From NCBI RefSeq assembly GCF_004770895.1, contig NZ_RQHS01000019.1, positions 642,213 through 706,212 on the forward strand: a DNA stretch of 64,000 bases. The letters run 5' to 3'. Positions within the stretch are counted from its first letter, which is position 1; each line of letters begins with the position of its first letter. This stretch comes from Leptospira dzoumogneensis. Its GTDB lineage: Bacteria > Spirochaetota > Leptospiria > Leptospirales > Leptospiraceae. This document shows, in pieces, positions 48,244 through 58,731 of this stretch. The translations under genes were made by a program, and so were the position numbers. Under the pieces are notes generated by a model, which was given only the letters and a program-made list of their open reading frames with translations, did not search any database and was not told where the DNA came from.

Positions 48244-48474
48244 TTAATGTATCAATCTGTTCCAAAGATACAGAAGAAGTGAAAGTCCGATGCTGATCAA
48301 AATGGAAGTTGCGAAAGGAAAATAGAATCTGAAATTTTCTCTTTCTATCTTGAAGTCCCCGGGTAAATTACCAAGAGAAGAGATAAACGGGAGTTTGGAG
48401 CCGAAGATTATAATGGCTCCGATAATCAGGAAGAATGCCCCGATCCAAAGAAATGTTTTACCTAGCGGTTCCAT
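48244..48474 (-). CDS. DUF2905 small membrane protein
   Basis: The 76-residue protein has two membrane helices (about residues 7-25 and 52-72) joined by the segment LGNLPGDFKIERENFRFYFP. The LPGD-I-ie--nf-fyfP pattern is diagnostic of DUF2905. No function is known. It probably shares a transcript with the aminotransferase. Confidence 0.85.
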   Translation of the reverse strand: MEPLGKTFLWIGAFFLIIGAIIIFGSKLPFISSLGNLPGDFKIERENFRFYFPFATSILISIGLSLLLYLWNRLIH

Positions 48475-48498
48475 GTTAGATCCACTGGAAACAAGAAC

Positions 48499-48588
<90 letters not shown>

Positions 48589-48669
48589 GGTTCTTGGTTG
48601 CGATTACGATGTTTTTCCAAGGAGCGGTCCGGTCAAGGAGATTCGACCCAAAAGTTCCGAGCGGAGTCC

Positions 48670-50223
48670 TTAGGACTTTTTCTCTGAAATAAATTGGGCC
48701 GCTCTTTTGGAGAATGCCATAATCGTATAGCTTGGATCCACGGAAACAGCAGTGGGAAATACGCTGGAATCGCTCACATATAAATTCGAAATTCCATGAA
48801 CCTTATGTTTCCAATCCACGACTGAAGTTTTAGGATCCAGTCCCATTCTACATCCCCCCGCAGGATGAGGAGCTGCCATTGCCATAGAAGCTGGAGTTAA
48901 TGGAAGTGAATCCACAACGGCGGCCTCTTCCGGTTTAGTTAATACGGTCCTTTTTAGATCAGGAAGTATTACTTTATAAGCGCCTGCTTTAAAGTTCAGA
49001 ATAACTTGTTTGCGAATGCAGTCCTTGAGTATCTCTTTGGTGAGCGGTCCGAAACTGTATTGGACTTCTCTTTTGCCGCCGGACTTGATCTCTATTCTTC
49101 CTAACTCTGTGTCAGGATCATCGATCCAACCGATAGTCCCACCTAGTCTAGGAAGTTCTTTCATGATCTCGAAATGTTCTTCTCCGAATCCTGGAACGAG
49201 AGCGCCTATCGCGCCCGGCTGCAATTGGTTTGCCATGATTAGATATCCGCCCTCGCGGTAAGTTCCTCCCGCATAACGTGCCAGCCTGAATTCTTCGACC
49301 CCGTATGCTGATGGAATGTTTCTCCATTGGATAATAGATTCTTTATATAGCGCGTGTACAAATGGAGAAGGGTTGATCGCTAAAAATTCTCCTAATGCGG
49401 GCAACTTTTTCTTGAGTCCGTTCTTAAGAAGAAAAGTGGAACTTCCGAAACCTCCTGCTGCAACCACGACTGCGTCGGCTTTAAAACGTAATTTCACTTC
49501 GGATTCTTTTTGAGAAGGTCTGTCTATCACAACTGCCTCTAGTCCGACAACCTTGTCCCCTTCAAACTCCAATTCTAATGCTTTAGTGTCCGCATAAAGA
49601 TCTGCGCCTAAGGCGATTGCCATCGGAATATGAGTGATCAACTGGCTTTGTTTTGCTCCGAACATACAACCTTGCATACAATGTCCGGACTTTTGGCAGT
49701 TCTTACGCGCTTGTGGAACGGGATTTCCTTCCCATCCTAATTCTTTAGAAGCCTTGCGAACCAATTGGTTCATTCTATTATAATTTTCTTCTTTGGCGGG
49801 ATGTACATTCAGTGTGTCGTCTAACTCTTTCCAAAAAGGTTCTAGATCTTCTGCACCATGGCCGAGTACTCCGAATTTTTCTTTCCAGAGTTCTAATCTA
49901 TCTTTAGGAGTTCTATAACTGTCCGCCCAGTAATGAACTGAGGCGCCGCCTACATTCTTTCCATATACTATATTTACCGTGCCGTCCGCAGTGGTGGCCA
50001 TATTTCTCTCTGCGGAAACTTTGCCGGCCATATTCAATTCGTGATTATCGAATGATCCCGTATGGTAGTAACCTCCTTCTTCGATCAAGGTTACCTTCTT
50101 CCCTGCCTTAGCTAACTCATAAGCGACAGTCGCACCTCCACAACCTGTTCCTATGATTAAAACTTCAGTGCGGATTTCTTTGGATTCGCCTAGGTTTTTC
50201 CATTCGTAAATTTTACCCGACAT
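48670..50223 (-). CDS. GMC family oxidoreductase
   Basis: An FAD-dependent alcohol/sugar oxidoreductase of 517 residues. The N-terminal dinucleotide motif is GTGCGGATVAYELAKAG and the C-terminal GMC block is AAPHPAGGCRMG...LYVSDSSVFPTAVSVDPSYTIMAFSKRAA, with the active-site His in HPAGG. GHCMQGCMFGAKQSQ holds several Cys. The arrangement of a GMC subunit with a small Tat-exported protein recalls gluconate/sugar dehydrogenases, and the upstream gene fits the small subunit. The ribosome site AGGAGG is ideal. No own Tat signal is seen, so it may be exported with its partner. A cytochrome subunit is not adjacent. Confidence 0.85.
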   Translation of the reverse strand: MSGKIYEWKNLGESKEIRTEVLIIGTGCGGATVAYELAKAGKKVTLIEEGGYYHTGSFDNHELNMAGKVSAERNMATTADGTVNIVYGKNVGGASVHYWADSYRTPKDRLELWKEKFGVLGHGAEDLEPFWKELDDTLNVHPAKEENYNRMNQLVRKASKELGWEGNPVPQARKNCQKSGHCMQGCMFGAKQSQLITHIPMAIALGADLYADTKALELEFEGDKVVGLEAVVIDRPSQKESEVKLRFKADAVVVAAGGFGSSTFLLKNGLKKKLPALGEFLAINPSPFVHALYKESIIQWRNIPSAYGVEEFRLARYAGGTYREGGYLIMANQLQPGAIGALVPGFGEEHFEIMKELPRLGGTIGWIDDPDTELGRIEIKSGGKREVQYSFGPLTKEILKDCIRKQVILNFKAGAYKVILPDLKRTVLTKPEEAAVVDSLPLTPASMAMAAPHPAGGCRMGLDPKTSVVDWKHKVHGISNLYVSDSSVFPTAVSVDPSYTIMAFSKRAAQFISEKKS

Positions 50224-50794
50224 CGGAACCTCCTACTAGTTTGCGATAATAGATCCTGGACTCGCTTAACTTTTCGGGAGGATCCATAAAAGGTCCGTCA
50301 TACGAAATCGTTTTGAAAGTGGATTCATGTCCATAATACATTAAAAAAATAGGCATTCTCAAGTTTGCCCAAACTGCTTTTACGGTATCCGAATCTGAAT
50401 GATTCAATTCGGATAAAAACTTTCTTCTGGATTCTAAGGAAAGTTTGGAGAATCTAGAAAACTTCCAGTGGAAGAACGGAAGATATTCCAAAACCATAAT
50501 TAAAGTTTTGAAGTCGTCCGATAAGAATGGATCCACGAAATAGAATTCTTCATCTAATCTTTCCAATACCTTTGCTTCCTTATATGTCGGAGCTCCAACA
50601 GCTTCTGGTAAGATTGCTTCCGATAGTGCAGCTAGGGTTGCCAGTTCGGACTCGGAGAAGAACAGCGTTTTAGGTAATTGTCTGGAGGATCTGTTCAAAA
50701 TACATATGGATCCCCCAAGTACTAGAGCTCCAGAACCGGCGAGTCCCAGTCTCAAGAATGTTCTGCGGGAAAACCGCGGGGCTGAATTTGCCAT
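50213..50794 (-). CDS. Tat-exported small subunit-like protein (gluconate 2-dehydrogenase subunit 3 type)
   Basis: The 193-residue protein starts with a twin-arginine signal, RFSRRTFLRLGLAGSGALVL. The mature part includes FFSESELATLAALSEAILPEA, which resembles the N-terminus of gluconate 2-dehydrogenase subunit 3. It overlaps the GMC oxidoreductase start by 11 bp. The family call is by pattern and partner and is moderate. Confidence 0.72.
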   Translation of the reverse strand: MANSAPRFSRRTFLRLGLAGSGALVLGGSICILNRSSRQLPKTLFFSESELATLAALSEAILPEAVGAPTYKEAKVLERLDEEFYFVDPFLSDDFKTLIMVLEYLPFFHWKFSRFSKLSLESRRKFLSELNHSDSDTVKAVWANLRMPIFLMYYGHESTFKTISYDGPFMDPPEKLSESRIYYRKLVGGSDVG

Positions 50795-50897
50795 TGCAGT
50801 GTTTTCCTTCGATTCTTGGACTTGTCAATCCTATCCTACCCGTTTCCTTATAGAAAACCAACTTGACGTTCCAAACGTTCGATAATCCTTAGTATTC

Positions 50898-51131
50898 ATG
50901 GCAGATAAGAATGACAAAGTTCCGGAAAATGTTCCGGGAAAATTCTATATTGATAATAGCTGCGTCCCTTGTAATGACTGCTTGGAAGAGGCACCTAAAC
51001 TTTTGAAATATACCGACGATGAGTCTAAGGTATATTTCCATAAACAGCCTGCCACTCCTGAAGAAGCGGTTGCTGCCCGCAAAGCTATGGAAATCTGCCC
51101 GGTCGAAGCTATCGGAGACGACGGAGAATAA
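50898..51131 (+). CDS. Small [4Fe-4S]/[3Fe-4S] ferredoxin
   Basis: The 77-residue acidic protein has a single cluster motif CVPCNDC near residue 22 and a distant CPVEA near residue 68, as in one-cluster ferredoxins. ATG is at 50898. It may donate electrons to reductases, possibly to CysI, for which no flavoprotein partner is seen; that link is speculation. It diverges from the Tat/GMC pair. Confidence 0.85.
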   Translation: MADKNDKVPENVPGKFYIDNSCVPCNDCLEEAPKLLKYTDDESKVYFHKQPATPEEAVAARKAMEICPVEAIGDDGE

Positions 51132-51468
51132 ACCTGTTGGAAGTTTTTCGGTCATATACGGATCGGAAAACTTCTCCCAAAAATCGAATTACGTTTTTCT
51201 AATTTACTTTTCCTCTTTTTAATTCTTATAAAAGAGATAAGACCTACGCGAAAAAAGGTCCCATCTTCGGGGCCGAATCTCAAAATACAGACCACTCGTT
51301 CTAAGACAAAAGGTTTAGTTTCGGGTACGATTCGAAATCTTAGACCCGATTATTTTGTGGAAATAAAATCCCCTAACATTTTAGGATTTTAGGCCATTTT
51401 TTATTCGCAATGTACTCGTATAAGTCGTCTTTTTATGTATTAACTAATAGAGCAAGTTCTTGCATTTT
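51132..51468. other. Intergenic region between ferredoxin and PAS kinase genes
   Basis: This 337-bp A/T-rich gap contains an imperfect hairpin (GAAGTTTTTC with GGAAAACTTC, about 51140-51172) that may end the ferredoxin transcript. The kinase promoter must lie further right. I see no small gene. Confidence 0.4.
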
Positions 51469-53382
51469 ATGGAAGAAAGACAGGACCAGGAAAAAATCAA
51501 ATTGGACCAAAACCAAGATTTGTATCGGGTCTTAATCGAAACCAGCCGGGAACTGATCTGCTTACACGATCCAGAAGGGATCTATCTCTATGTTAATCCT
51601 ATCATTGAAACTCTGACAGGTTTTAAACCGGAAGAAATGTTGGGTCGTAATCCTTACGATTTTATTCATCCTGACGATAGGGACCGTATTCTTACTAATT
51701 CTCATAATCCCGCAAAAGAGGGAAGGCCCACAGTCGCCACACAATATCGTTTTTTAAAGAAGAATGGGGACTATATTTGGTTCGAAACCTTAACCCAGCC
51801 GATTAAAAATAAAGAAGGTGAGGTCACCTATTTAAATACAACTTCCAGAGATGTTACCGACCAAGTACGACTAACGGAGAGTTTGCAGCAGGAAAAAAAA
51901 TTCTCATCTATCATGGCTGAACTCGCGAAAGTGGGCGCTTGGGAATCCAATATTGAAGCAGGAAGTTTGTATTGGTCTTCTGAAATTTATAAGATCTTAG
52001 AAAGAGATCCTTCTCTCGGAATTGATAGAGATACTGTTTATAATAAATATTCCTATTCCGAAGATATAGAAAAGTTAAGAGAGAATAACTTAAGAGTCTA
52101 TCAAAAAGGTGAGACTTACTCTGTGGAACATAGAATGGTCACAGAGACAGGAAGAGTTATCTGGGTGAGAACCCAGGGTAAACCGGCATATTCCGAAGGA
52201 AGGATCGTCGGAGTATACGGTGCGATGCAGGACATCACTCTTTCCAAATTGGTAGAAGAAGAGATCCGTTTAAGTGAGAAAAAATTCTCCGAAGCATTTC
52301 ATAGTTCCGGTAATGGGATCATTCTGTTGGATAAGAATGGGCATTTTTTGGAACTCAACCAGTCCTTTGCAAAGATGATAGGATATGAACCGGACGAACT
52401 TCTTTTCAAATCATTCCAAGATGTTACTTATCCGGAAGATCTAAATACAGGTGCGGAAGCATTTCGTAAAATAATCGATGGAGAAAGAGACAGCGCTCAA
52501 TTTGCAAAGAGGTATATCCACAAAAAAGGACATATAGTCTGGGTATTTATCACCGGAGTTGCGGTTCGAAAAGATTCAGGAGAGTTGATGTTTATCGTTT
52601 CTCAGATCCAAGATATTTCCCGCAAAAGGATCTTGGAAAATATTTTGAGAGAAAAAAATGCCAGGCTCAGATCGGTAGGCACTCACTTAAAAGAAAGGAT
52701 CGCTCAGTTGGAAGAATTCAACCAGATCGTGTCCCATAATATGAGATCTCCGATCGGAAATATCTCCACACTCGTAAAGTTTTTAGAAGAGGCAGAAACG
52801 GAGGAAGAGAGGGTCGAATACATGGACTATCTCAAAACCACCTCTGACCAATTACTTACTACATTAAACGAAATCGTAGAAGTTATTAAAATAAGACAAA
52901 GCCCTAAGGTTGTTTCCGAAGAAATACTATTCGAATCCGTATTTTCCAGGGTAAAAGCCATGTTTTTAGGCCAAATATTGGAATGTGAGGCTGAAATCAT
53001 CGCTGACTTTTCGAAATCACCTTCTATCATTTACCCTCCGGTCTATTTAGAGAGTATATTCTTAAACCTACTTTCAAATTCTTTGAAATATAGAAGTGAA
53101 TCCCCTCATCCGGTGATCCGTTTTAAGACATATTGGTCTAGCGGAAATCATATTTTGGAAGTGCAGGATAACGGTTTAGGAATTGACTTAAATAAACATG
53201 GGGATCAAATTTTTAAATTACACAAAAGATTTCACCGGAACACGGACGGAAGAGGTTTGGGTCTTTTTATGACCAAAAACCAGATCGAGTCCTTAGGAGG
53301 AGAGATCCATGTGGAGAGCACCCCCGGACAGGGCACGAAATTTATAATTCTTCTTTCTAAAGCAAATGAATTCGCTATCTAA
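51469..53382 (+). CDS. PAS-domain sensor histidine kinase
   Basis: A soluble 637-residue kinase with three PAS/PAC modules: about 15-135 (LYVNPIIETLTGFKPEEMLGRNPYDFIHPDD), 140-265 and 275-395 (GKNGHFLELNQSF-type). A short coiled coil leads to the phosphoacceptor His423 in QIVSHNMRSP, then an HATPase domain (FLNLLSNSLKY, DNGLGID, GRGLGLFMTKNQIESLGG). No membrane helix, so the signal is cytoplasmic. ATG 51469 is preferred to TTG 51460. Its end overlaps the response regulator start by 17 bp. Confidence 0.9.
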   Translation: MEERQDQEKIKLDQNQDLYRVLIETSRELICLHDPEGIYLYVNPIIETLTGFKPEEMLGRNPYDFIHPDDRDRILTNSHNPAKEGRPTVATQYRFLKKNGDYIWFETLTQPIKNKEGEVTYLNTTSRDVTDQVRLTESLQQEKKFSSIMAELAKVGAWESNIEAGSLYWSSEIYKILERDPSLGIDRDTVYNKYSYSEDIEKLRENNLRVYQKGETYSVEHRMVTETGRVIWVRTQGKPAYSEGRIVGVYGAMQDITLSKLVEEEIRLSEKKFSEAFHSSGNGIILLDKNGHFLELNQSFAKMIGYEPDELLFKSFQDVTYPEDLNTGAEAFRKIIDGERDSAQFAKRYIHKKGHIVWVFITGVAVRKDSGELMFIVSQIQDISRKRILENILREKNARLRSVGTHLKERIAQLEEFNQIVSHNMRSPIGNISTLVKFLEEAETEEERVEYMDYLKTTSDQLLTTLNEIVEVIKIRQSPKVVSEEILFESVFSRVKAMFLGQILECEAEIIADFSKSPSIIYPPVYLESIFLNLLSNSLKYRSESPHPVIRFKTYWSSGNHILEVQDNGLGIDLNKHGDQIFKLHKRFHRNTDGRGLGLFMTKNQIESLGGEIHVESTPGQGTKFIILLSKANEFAI

Positions 53383-53776
53383 AAAACAGAAACTTTTACT
53401 TGTAGATGACGATGCTATCTTCGTTGAGATCGCTAAAAGAACCATCGAAAAGACAGGAGCGGTTGAAAGTTTAAAAGTGTTTCCGGATGGGGAAGGTGCT
53501 ATCAGCTTTTTGAGAGAACACCAAAGCGAGCCGGATATCATCCCTGATTTTATCTTTTTAGATATTAATATGCCTTTTATGGACGGATGGCAATTTTTAG
53601 ACGAGTACGCAAACTTCGTGAACTTACTCAGTAAGAAGCCCGAAATTTATATGGTCAGCTCTTCCGTAGACGATTCGGATCTAAGAAGAGCTAAAGAAAT
53701 CCCATTAGTAAAAGATTATATAATTAAGCCTGTGTCTTTGGATTCGTTCAAAAAAATCCTAACGAATCAAGTTTAA
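53366..53776 (+). CDS. Single-domain response regulator
   Basis: The 136-residue receiver domain has the acidic triad in LLVDDDAIF, the phosphoacceptor Asp66 in FIFLDINMPFMDGW, and the Lys in DYIIKPVS. There is no output domain, so it may act through protein contact, as do stand-alone receivers. Overlap with the kinase gene shows the two are partners. Confidence 0.93.
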   Translation: MNSLSKKQKLLLVDDDAIFVEIAKRTIEKTGAVESLKVFPDGEGAISFLREHQSEPDIIPDFIFLDINMPFMDGWQFLDEYANFVNLLSKKPEIYMVSSSVDDSDLRRAKEIPLVKDYIIKPVSLDSFKKILTNQV

Positions 53777-53777
53777 T

Positions 53778-55244
<1,467 letters not shown>

Positions 55245-55303
55245 ACCGACCTCCGGTTTTTATAATGTGAAATATTTTGACATTTTCGAATATCCACACC
55301 CGA

Positions 55304-55319
55304 TGTAGGAGTTCCAACA
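55304..55319. repeat. Degenerate copy of the TGTAGGAG palindrome
   Basis: TGTAGGAGTTCCAACA is a nearly palindromic copy of the element at 57553-57568. It lies in the 128-bp gap before icd and after moeA. Confidence 0.5.
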
Positions 55320-55372
55320 AACGTTTGTTTCTAGTCTTATTTCAACCGATGAGGTACTTGGGTCAATCTGGA

Positions 55373-56569
55373 TTAGGTCCAGGGATAGAATTCCAGCAGA
55401 TCTCCTTCTTTCAGATTTTCCGTTTCTGAAAATTGGACTCCTAGTCCGTCTGAAAATATTCCTGCTCGAATATCTCCGCTTCCGTTAAACTTCTTTTCAG
55501 ATAAAAAGGTTTGGCCTTTGGTCTCATAAGAAACCGGGAAGAACTCGGTCAGTTTGTTTTTCTTTTTTCTTTCTCCCGCAAAAGGCAAACAGATAGGTTT
55601 CTCTGAAGAATGACCCAAAAATTTTCGCAGATATGCTTCTACAAAGATCCGAAAACAAACTTGAACGCTGAAAGGATTTCCAGGCAGACCGAAGACTGCT
55701 TGCTCCTTCTTTTTGCCGAACCAAATCGGTTTTCCAGGTTTGATCCTTACCTTATGAAAAATTTCTTTCACTCCGGAAGTTTCCAGAATTTTAGGAACCA
55801 GGTCTAGATTTCCCATAGAAACACCACCTGAGAGAATGAGAAGATCGGAATCTAAACCTTCCTGAACCGCTTTTTCTAAAATGGTAGGATCGTCACCTGC
55901 TCGAGTAACGGATATTGGAACTATACCATATTTTTGTAATAAAGATCGGATAGAATAAGAATTAGAATCTCTGATCTGCCAAGGTTTTGGGGTCTCACCA
56001 GGACCTACGATCTCGTTTCCAGTGGAGATCACTCTTACACGCGGAAGTTTAGAAGTTTGAACTGAATATTTTCCTAAGGAAGAAAGTAAAGAAAGAACGG
56101 ATGCACTGATCAAAGTCCCTTCTTTTAAGATTTCTTGATTTCTTTTTAGATCTTCTCCTTGGATCGCTATATTGGAGAAGGAGCCGGATTTTTCCGTTCT
56201 GAAACGGACCTGTTTCTTTCCATTAGAAATTCCTAAATCTTCGGAATCTTCTATCTTTATGACTAGATCGAAACCTTCCGGAACGGGGGCGCCCGTCATA
56301 ATTCGGATGGCTTCTTCTCCGCTTTCTAATTGGAAAGATTCACCAGCGTGTAGTTCTCTTGTGTAAGAATAGACTCGATCTTCCGAAAAGCCTTCCGACT
56401 TTAATGCGAATCCATCCATGGTTGCACGATGAAAAGGAGGATAATCCCGATCCGCATGGATCTTTTCTCTCAGCACCTTACCAAGAGAATTTTCCAAGTC
56501 CGTATTTTCGGAAGAAGATACGCTCGCAGAAGATTCTACGAGTTTGAGTGCCTCTTGGACAGAGATCAA
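55373..56569 (-). CDS. moeA: Molybdopterin molybdotransferase
   Basis: MoeA inserts molybdate into adenylylated molybdopterin. The 398-residue sequence has RDYPPFHRATMDGFAL, RIMTGAPVPEGFD, STGNEIV and LSGGVSMGNLDLVP, plus GLPGNPFS, all typical. It overlaps the MoaC/MogA gene by four bases (ATGA). The product is needed by the nitrate reductase encoded 6 kb away, which explains its place here. Confidence 0.95.
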   Translation of the reverse strand: MISVQEALKLVESSASVSSSENTDLENSLGKVLREKIHADRDYPPFHRATMDGFALKSEGFSEDRVYSYTRELHAGESFQLESGEEAIRIMTGAPVPEGFDLVIKIEDSEDLGISNGKKQVRFRTEKSGSFSNIAIQGEDLKRNQEILKEGTLISASVLSLLSSLGKYSVQTSKLPRVRVISTGNEIVGPGETPKPWQIRDSNSYSIRSLLQKYGIVPISVTRAGDDPTILEKAVQEGLDSDLLILSGGVSMGNLDLVPKILETSGVKEIFHKVRIKPGKPIWFGKKKEQAVFGLPGNPFSVQVCFRIFVEAYLRKFLGHSSEKPICLPFAGERKKKNKLTEFFPVSYETKGQTFLSEKKFNGSGDIRAGIFSDGLGVQFSETENLKEGDLLEFYPWT

Positions 56570-57480
56570 TGTCCTTCTCCTCTCATCATTTTTTTTGCAT
56601 GAAATACTGCAGGAAGAATTGCCTGCAAACTTTCAGTGGCGCCATTTGTGCTTCCTGGTACGGACACTATTAACGTTTTACCGATCCTGCCTGCGATGGA
56701 TCTGGACAACATTGCAAATGGAGTTCTGTCTTGGCCGAAGGATCTCATTGCTTCCGCAATACCCGGGATCTCTTGTTCTAGGATCTCTTTTATTGCTTCC
56801 GGAGTATTGTCTCTCGGCCCGAGTCCTGTTCCGCCCGTGGTGACGATCAGATCCAAACCTAGTTTAGACCATTCTAATATTGTATTTCTGATCTGCTCAG
56901 GTTCGTCGGGAAGAATTTCCGATTTAACAGTTTCTACATCATGTTCTTTTAATAAGTTTAAGATTGCTTTTCCGGAGCCATCTTCCCTTTTTCCTTGGAA
57001 AGTAGAATCGGAACAAACCAGGATTCCCGCCTTAGAGCCTGCCGCAAATTTTGTGATCTGAGAGTCGGTTTTTCCGCCCTTCTTCTCCAAAAGACGAATA
57101 GAGGAAATTTCCAGCTCCTTATCTATAGGTTTTAGTAAATCATAAATCACTAATGAAGCTACGCTTACACCTGTCAAAGCTTCCATCTCTATGCCTGTTT
57201 TTCCGATAGATTTTGCAGTGGTTAAGATCCTGACTGCATTTTTGTCGGAAAGAACTTCGAATTCGATTTGGAAAGAATCGATCGAAACAGGATGGCAATG
57301 AGGTATCAGCTCCGAAGTTTTTTTAGAACCAAGAAGTGCGGCGGCCTTTGCCACTCCGAAAAGATCTCCCTTAGGAAGAGTATTCTCTTTGATCCTAATA
57401 ATGGTTTCCGGTTTGCAGAATACAAAACCTTCTGCTTGGGCAGTTCTAAGAGTTGTTTTCTTTCCGGTAATATCGTTCAT
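56566..57480 (-). CDS. MoaC-MogA/MoaB fusion protein
   Basis: The first about 155 residues are MoaC (KGDLFGVAKAAALLGSKKTSELIPHCHPV, with TGIEMEALTGVSVASL), which makes cyclic pyranopterin monophosphate. The rest (about 165-304; GILVCSDSTFQGKREDGSG, TTGGTGLGPRDNTPEAI, VSVPGSTNGATESL) is the MogA/MoaB adenylyltransferase fold. One polypeptide therefore covers two steps of molybdopterin synthesis. It is preceded by AGAGGA and coupled to moeA. MoaA, MoaD and MoaE are not in this window. Confidence 0.92.
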   Translation of the reverse strand: MNDITGKKTTLRTAQAEGFVFCKPETIIRIKENTLPKGDLFGVAKAAALLGSKKTSELIPHCHPVSIDSFQIEFEVLSDKNAVRILTTAKSIGKTGIEMEALTGVSVASLVIYDLLKPIDKELEISSIRLLEKKGGKTDSQITKFAAGSKAGILVCSDSTFQGKREDGSGKAILNLLKEHDVETVKSEILPDEPEQIRNTILEWSKLGLDLIVTTGGTGLGPRDNTPEAIKEILEQEIPGIAEAMRSFGQDRTPFAMLSRSIAGRIGKTLIVSVPGSTNGATESLQAILPAVFHAKKMMRGEGH

Positions 57481-57552
57481 GCTTCCTCTTAGCGGGAATC
57501 CGCAGGAATCAATATAATTCTGCTCAGGAAAACTGCGAGTAAATTAACGATT

Positions 57553-57568
57553 TGTAGGAGCTCCTACA
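57553..57568. repeat. Perfect 16-bp palindrome TGTAGGAGCTCCTACA
   Basis: This palindrome includes the stop codon of the SUMT gene and lies in the 83-bp gap before moaC/mogA. A degenerate copy occurs at 55304-55319. From memory, similar elements are scattered between genes in Leptospira genomes; I cannot confirm that here. Confidence 0.75.
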
Positions 57569-58352
57569 CGCGTAGCGCAGGCAAATTTTCTAGCTGTCTA
57601 CCTTCTTCTTTTAATCTCTGCAGCTCGGTATAAAAACTCACGATCTCCCCGAAGATCAATAGTGCAGGTGTTTTGATCTGGAATTCTTCCGCCTTCTCCA
57701 AACAAGTATCTATATCTGCCAAAACCAATCTTTGGTTGGGAAGAGTAGCGTTTTCTATGAATGCCATTGGAGTGGAGGCTGAGTTTCCGGATCCCAATAA
57801 ATTCTCTCGGATACTTTCCAGACTGTTCAATCCCATATAAACCAAAACGGTCTTGCCTTCCAAGTTTAAGTCTTCGAAACTTTCCGGATTTTTACCCGTC
57901 TTTTTATGGCCGGATAAGAATAGGATCTCTCTTGCATATTCTCTATGAGTAAGCGGAATCCCTAAACTAGAGGCGGCTCCGGAAGCGGTTGTGACCCCCG
58001 CTAAAATTTCACATTCAATTCCTAAGGAAGCAAGGTATTCTATTTCTTCTCCGGCTCTTCCGTAAATGGAAGGATCTCCTCCCTTCAAACGAACTATATT
58101 AGAATATTGTTTAGCATATTCTCCTAATTTTTCATTGATCTCCGTTTGAAGACAGCTATGTTGTCCGATCCTTTTGCCTACATACTCTAAGACTGCGGAT
58201 TTTTTGCAGTATTTCAAAACTCCCGCGGATACCAGATCATCGTATAAAACAATATCCGCTTTTCTTAAAAGTTTTACTGCACGAACTGTGAGAAGGTCCG
58301 GATTTCCCGGACCTGCACCTACTAAATATACTTTTCCTAGGGAAGAATTCAT
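57564..58352 (-). CDS. Uroporphyrinogen-III C-methyltransferase (SUMT), nitrite-block copy
   Basis: A 262-residue SUMT with KVYLVGAGPGNPDLLTVRAV, RLKGGDPSIYGRAGEE and GVTTASGAASSLGIPLTHR. It is clearly divergent from the copy at 8774-9550, so not a recent duplicate. Its place directly after nirD points to precorrin-2 supply for the siroheme of NirB. No dehydrogenase/ferrochelatase gene accompanies it. Confidence 0.92.
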   Translation of the reverse strand: MNSSLGKVYLVGAGPGNPDLLTVRAVKLLRKADIVLYDDLVSAGVLKYCKKSAVLEYVGKRIGQHSCLQTEINEKLGEYAKQYSNIVRLKGGDPSIYGRAGEEIEYLASLGIECEILAGVTTASGAASSLGIPLTHREYAREILFLSGHKKTGKNPESFEDLNLEGKTVLVYMGLNSLESIRENLLGSGNSASTPMAFIENATLPNQRLVLADIDTCLEKAEEFQIKTPALLIFGEIVSFYTELQRLKEEGRQLENLPALRV

Positions 58353-58356
58353 ATTC

Positions 58357-58722
58357 TTAACCCTGAGTTCCCGGGTCTTCGATCCCGATATAAACAGTTC
58401 CGTCCTCGATATGGACCGGATATGTTTTTATGGAATATTCATCTCCGCTGATACAAGCGCCGGTCCTAAGAGAGAAAGATTTTTTATGCATCGGGCATGC
58501 AACCTTTGGCTCTCCCTGAGAATCACCGATCATTCCTCTTGCTAAAACCATGTCTCCTGTGTGAGGGCATTTGTTCTCGCATGCAAACCATTCATTTCTA
58601 GAACTGAAATGAAAGATCGCGATTTGTTCTCCATAAACTTTGGCACAGACTCCACCATCTTCGGGAAATTCAGTAACTGTACTAACGGGTATCCAAACAG
58701 GTTCTTTTGCGGCTGTATTCAT
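58357..58722 (-). CDS. nirD: Nitrite reductase small subunit (Rieske-type)
   Basis: The 121-residue protein has the Rieske cluster motifs ENKCPHTGD and ACPMHKKSF (CxH and CxxH) and the C-terminal PVHIEDGTVYIGI of NirD. It is the small subunit of assimilatory NADH-nitrite reductase. It starts nine bases after nirB, with GGAG upstream. Confidence 0.93.
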   Translation of the reverse strand: MNTAAKEPVWIPVSTVTEFPEDGGVCAKVYGEQIAIFHFSSRNEWFACENKCPHTGDMVLARGMIGDSQGEPKVACPMHKKSFSLRTGACISGDEYSIKTYPVHIEDGTVYIGIEDPGTQG

Positions 58723-58731
58723 TTTTATCTC

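Noticed and set aside
56636..57061. 141-residue plus-strand frame
   Set aside because: Antisense to the MogA half of the MoaC-MogA fusion.
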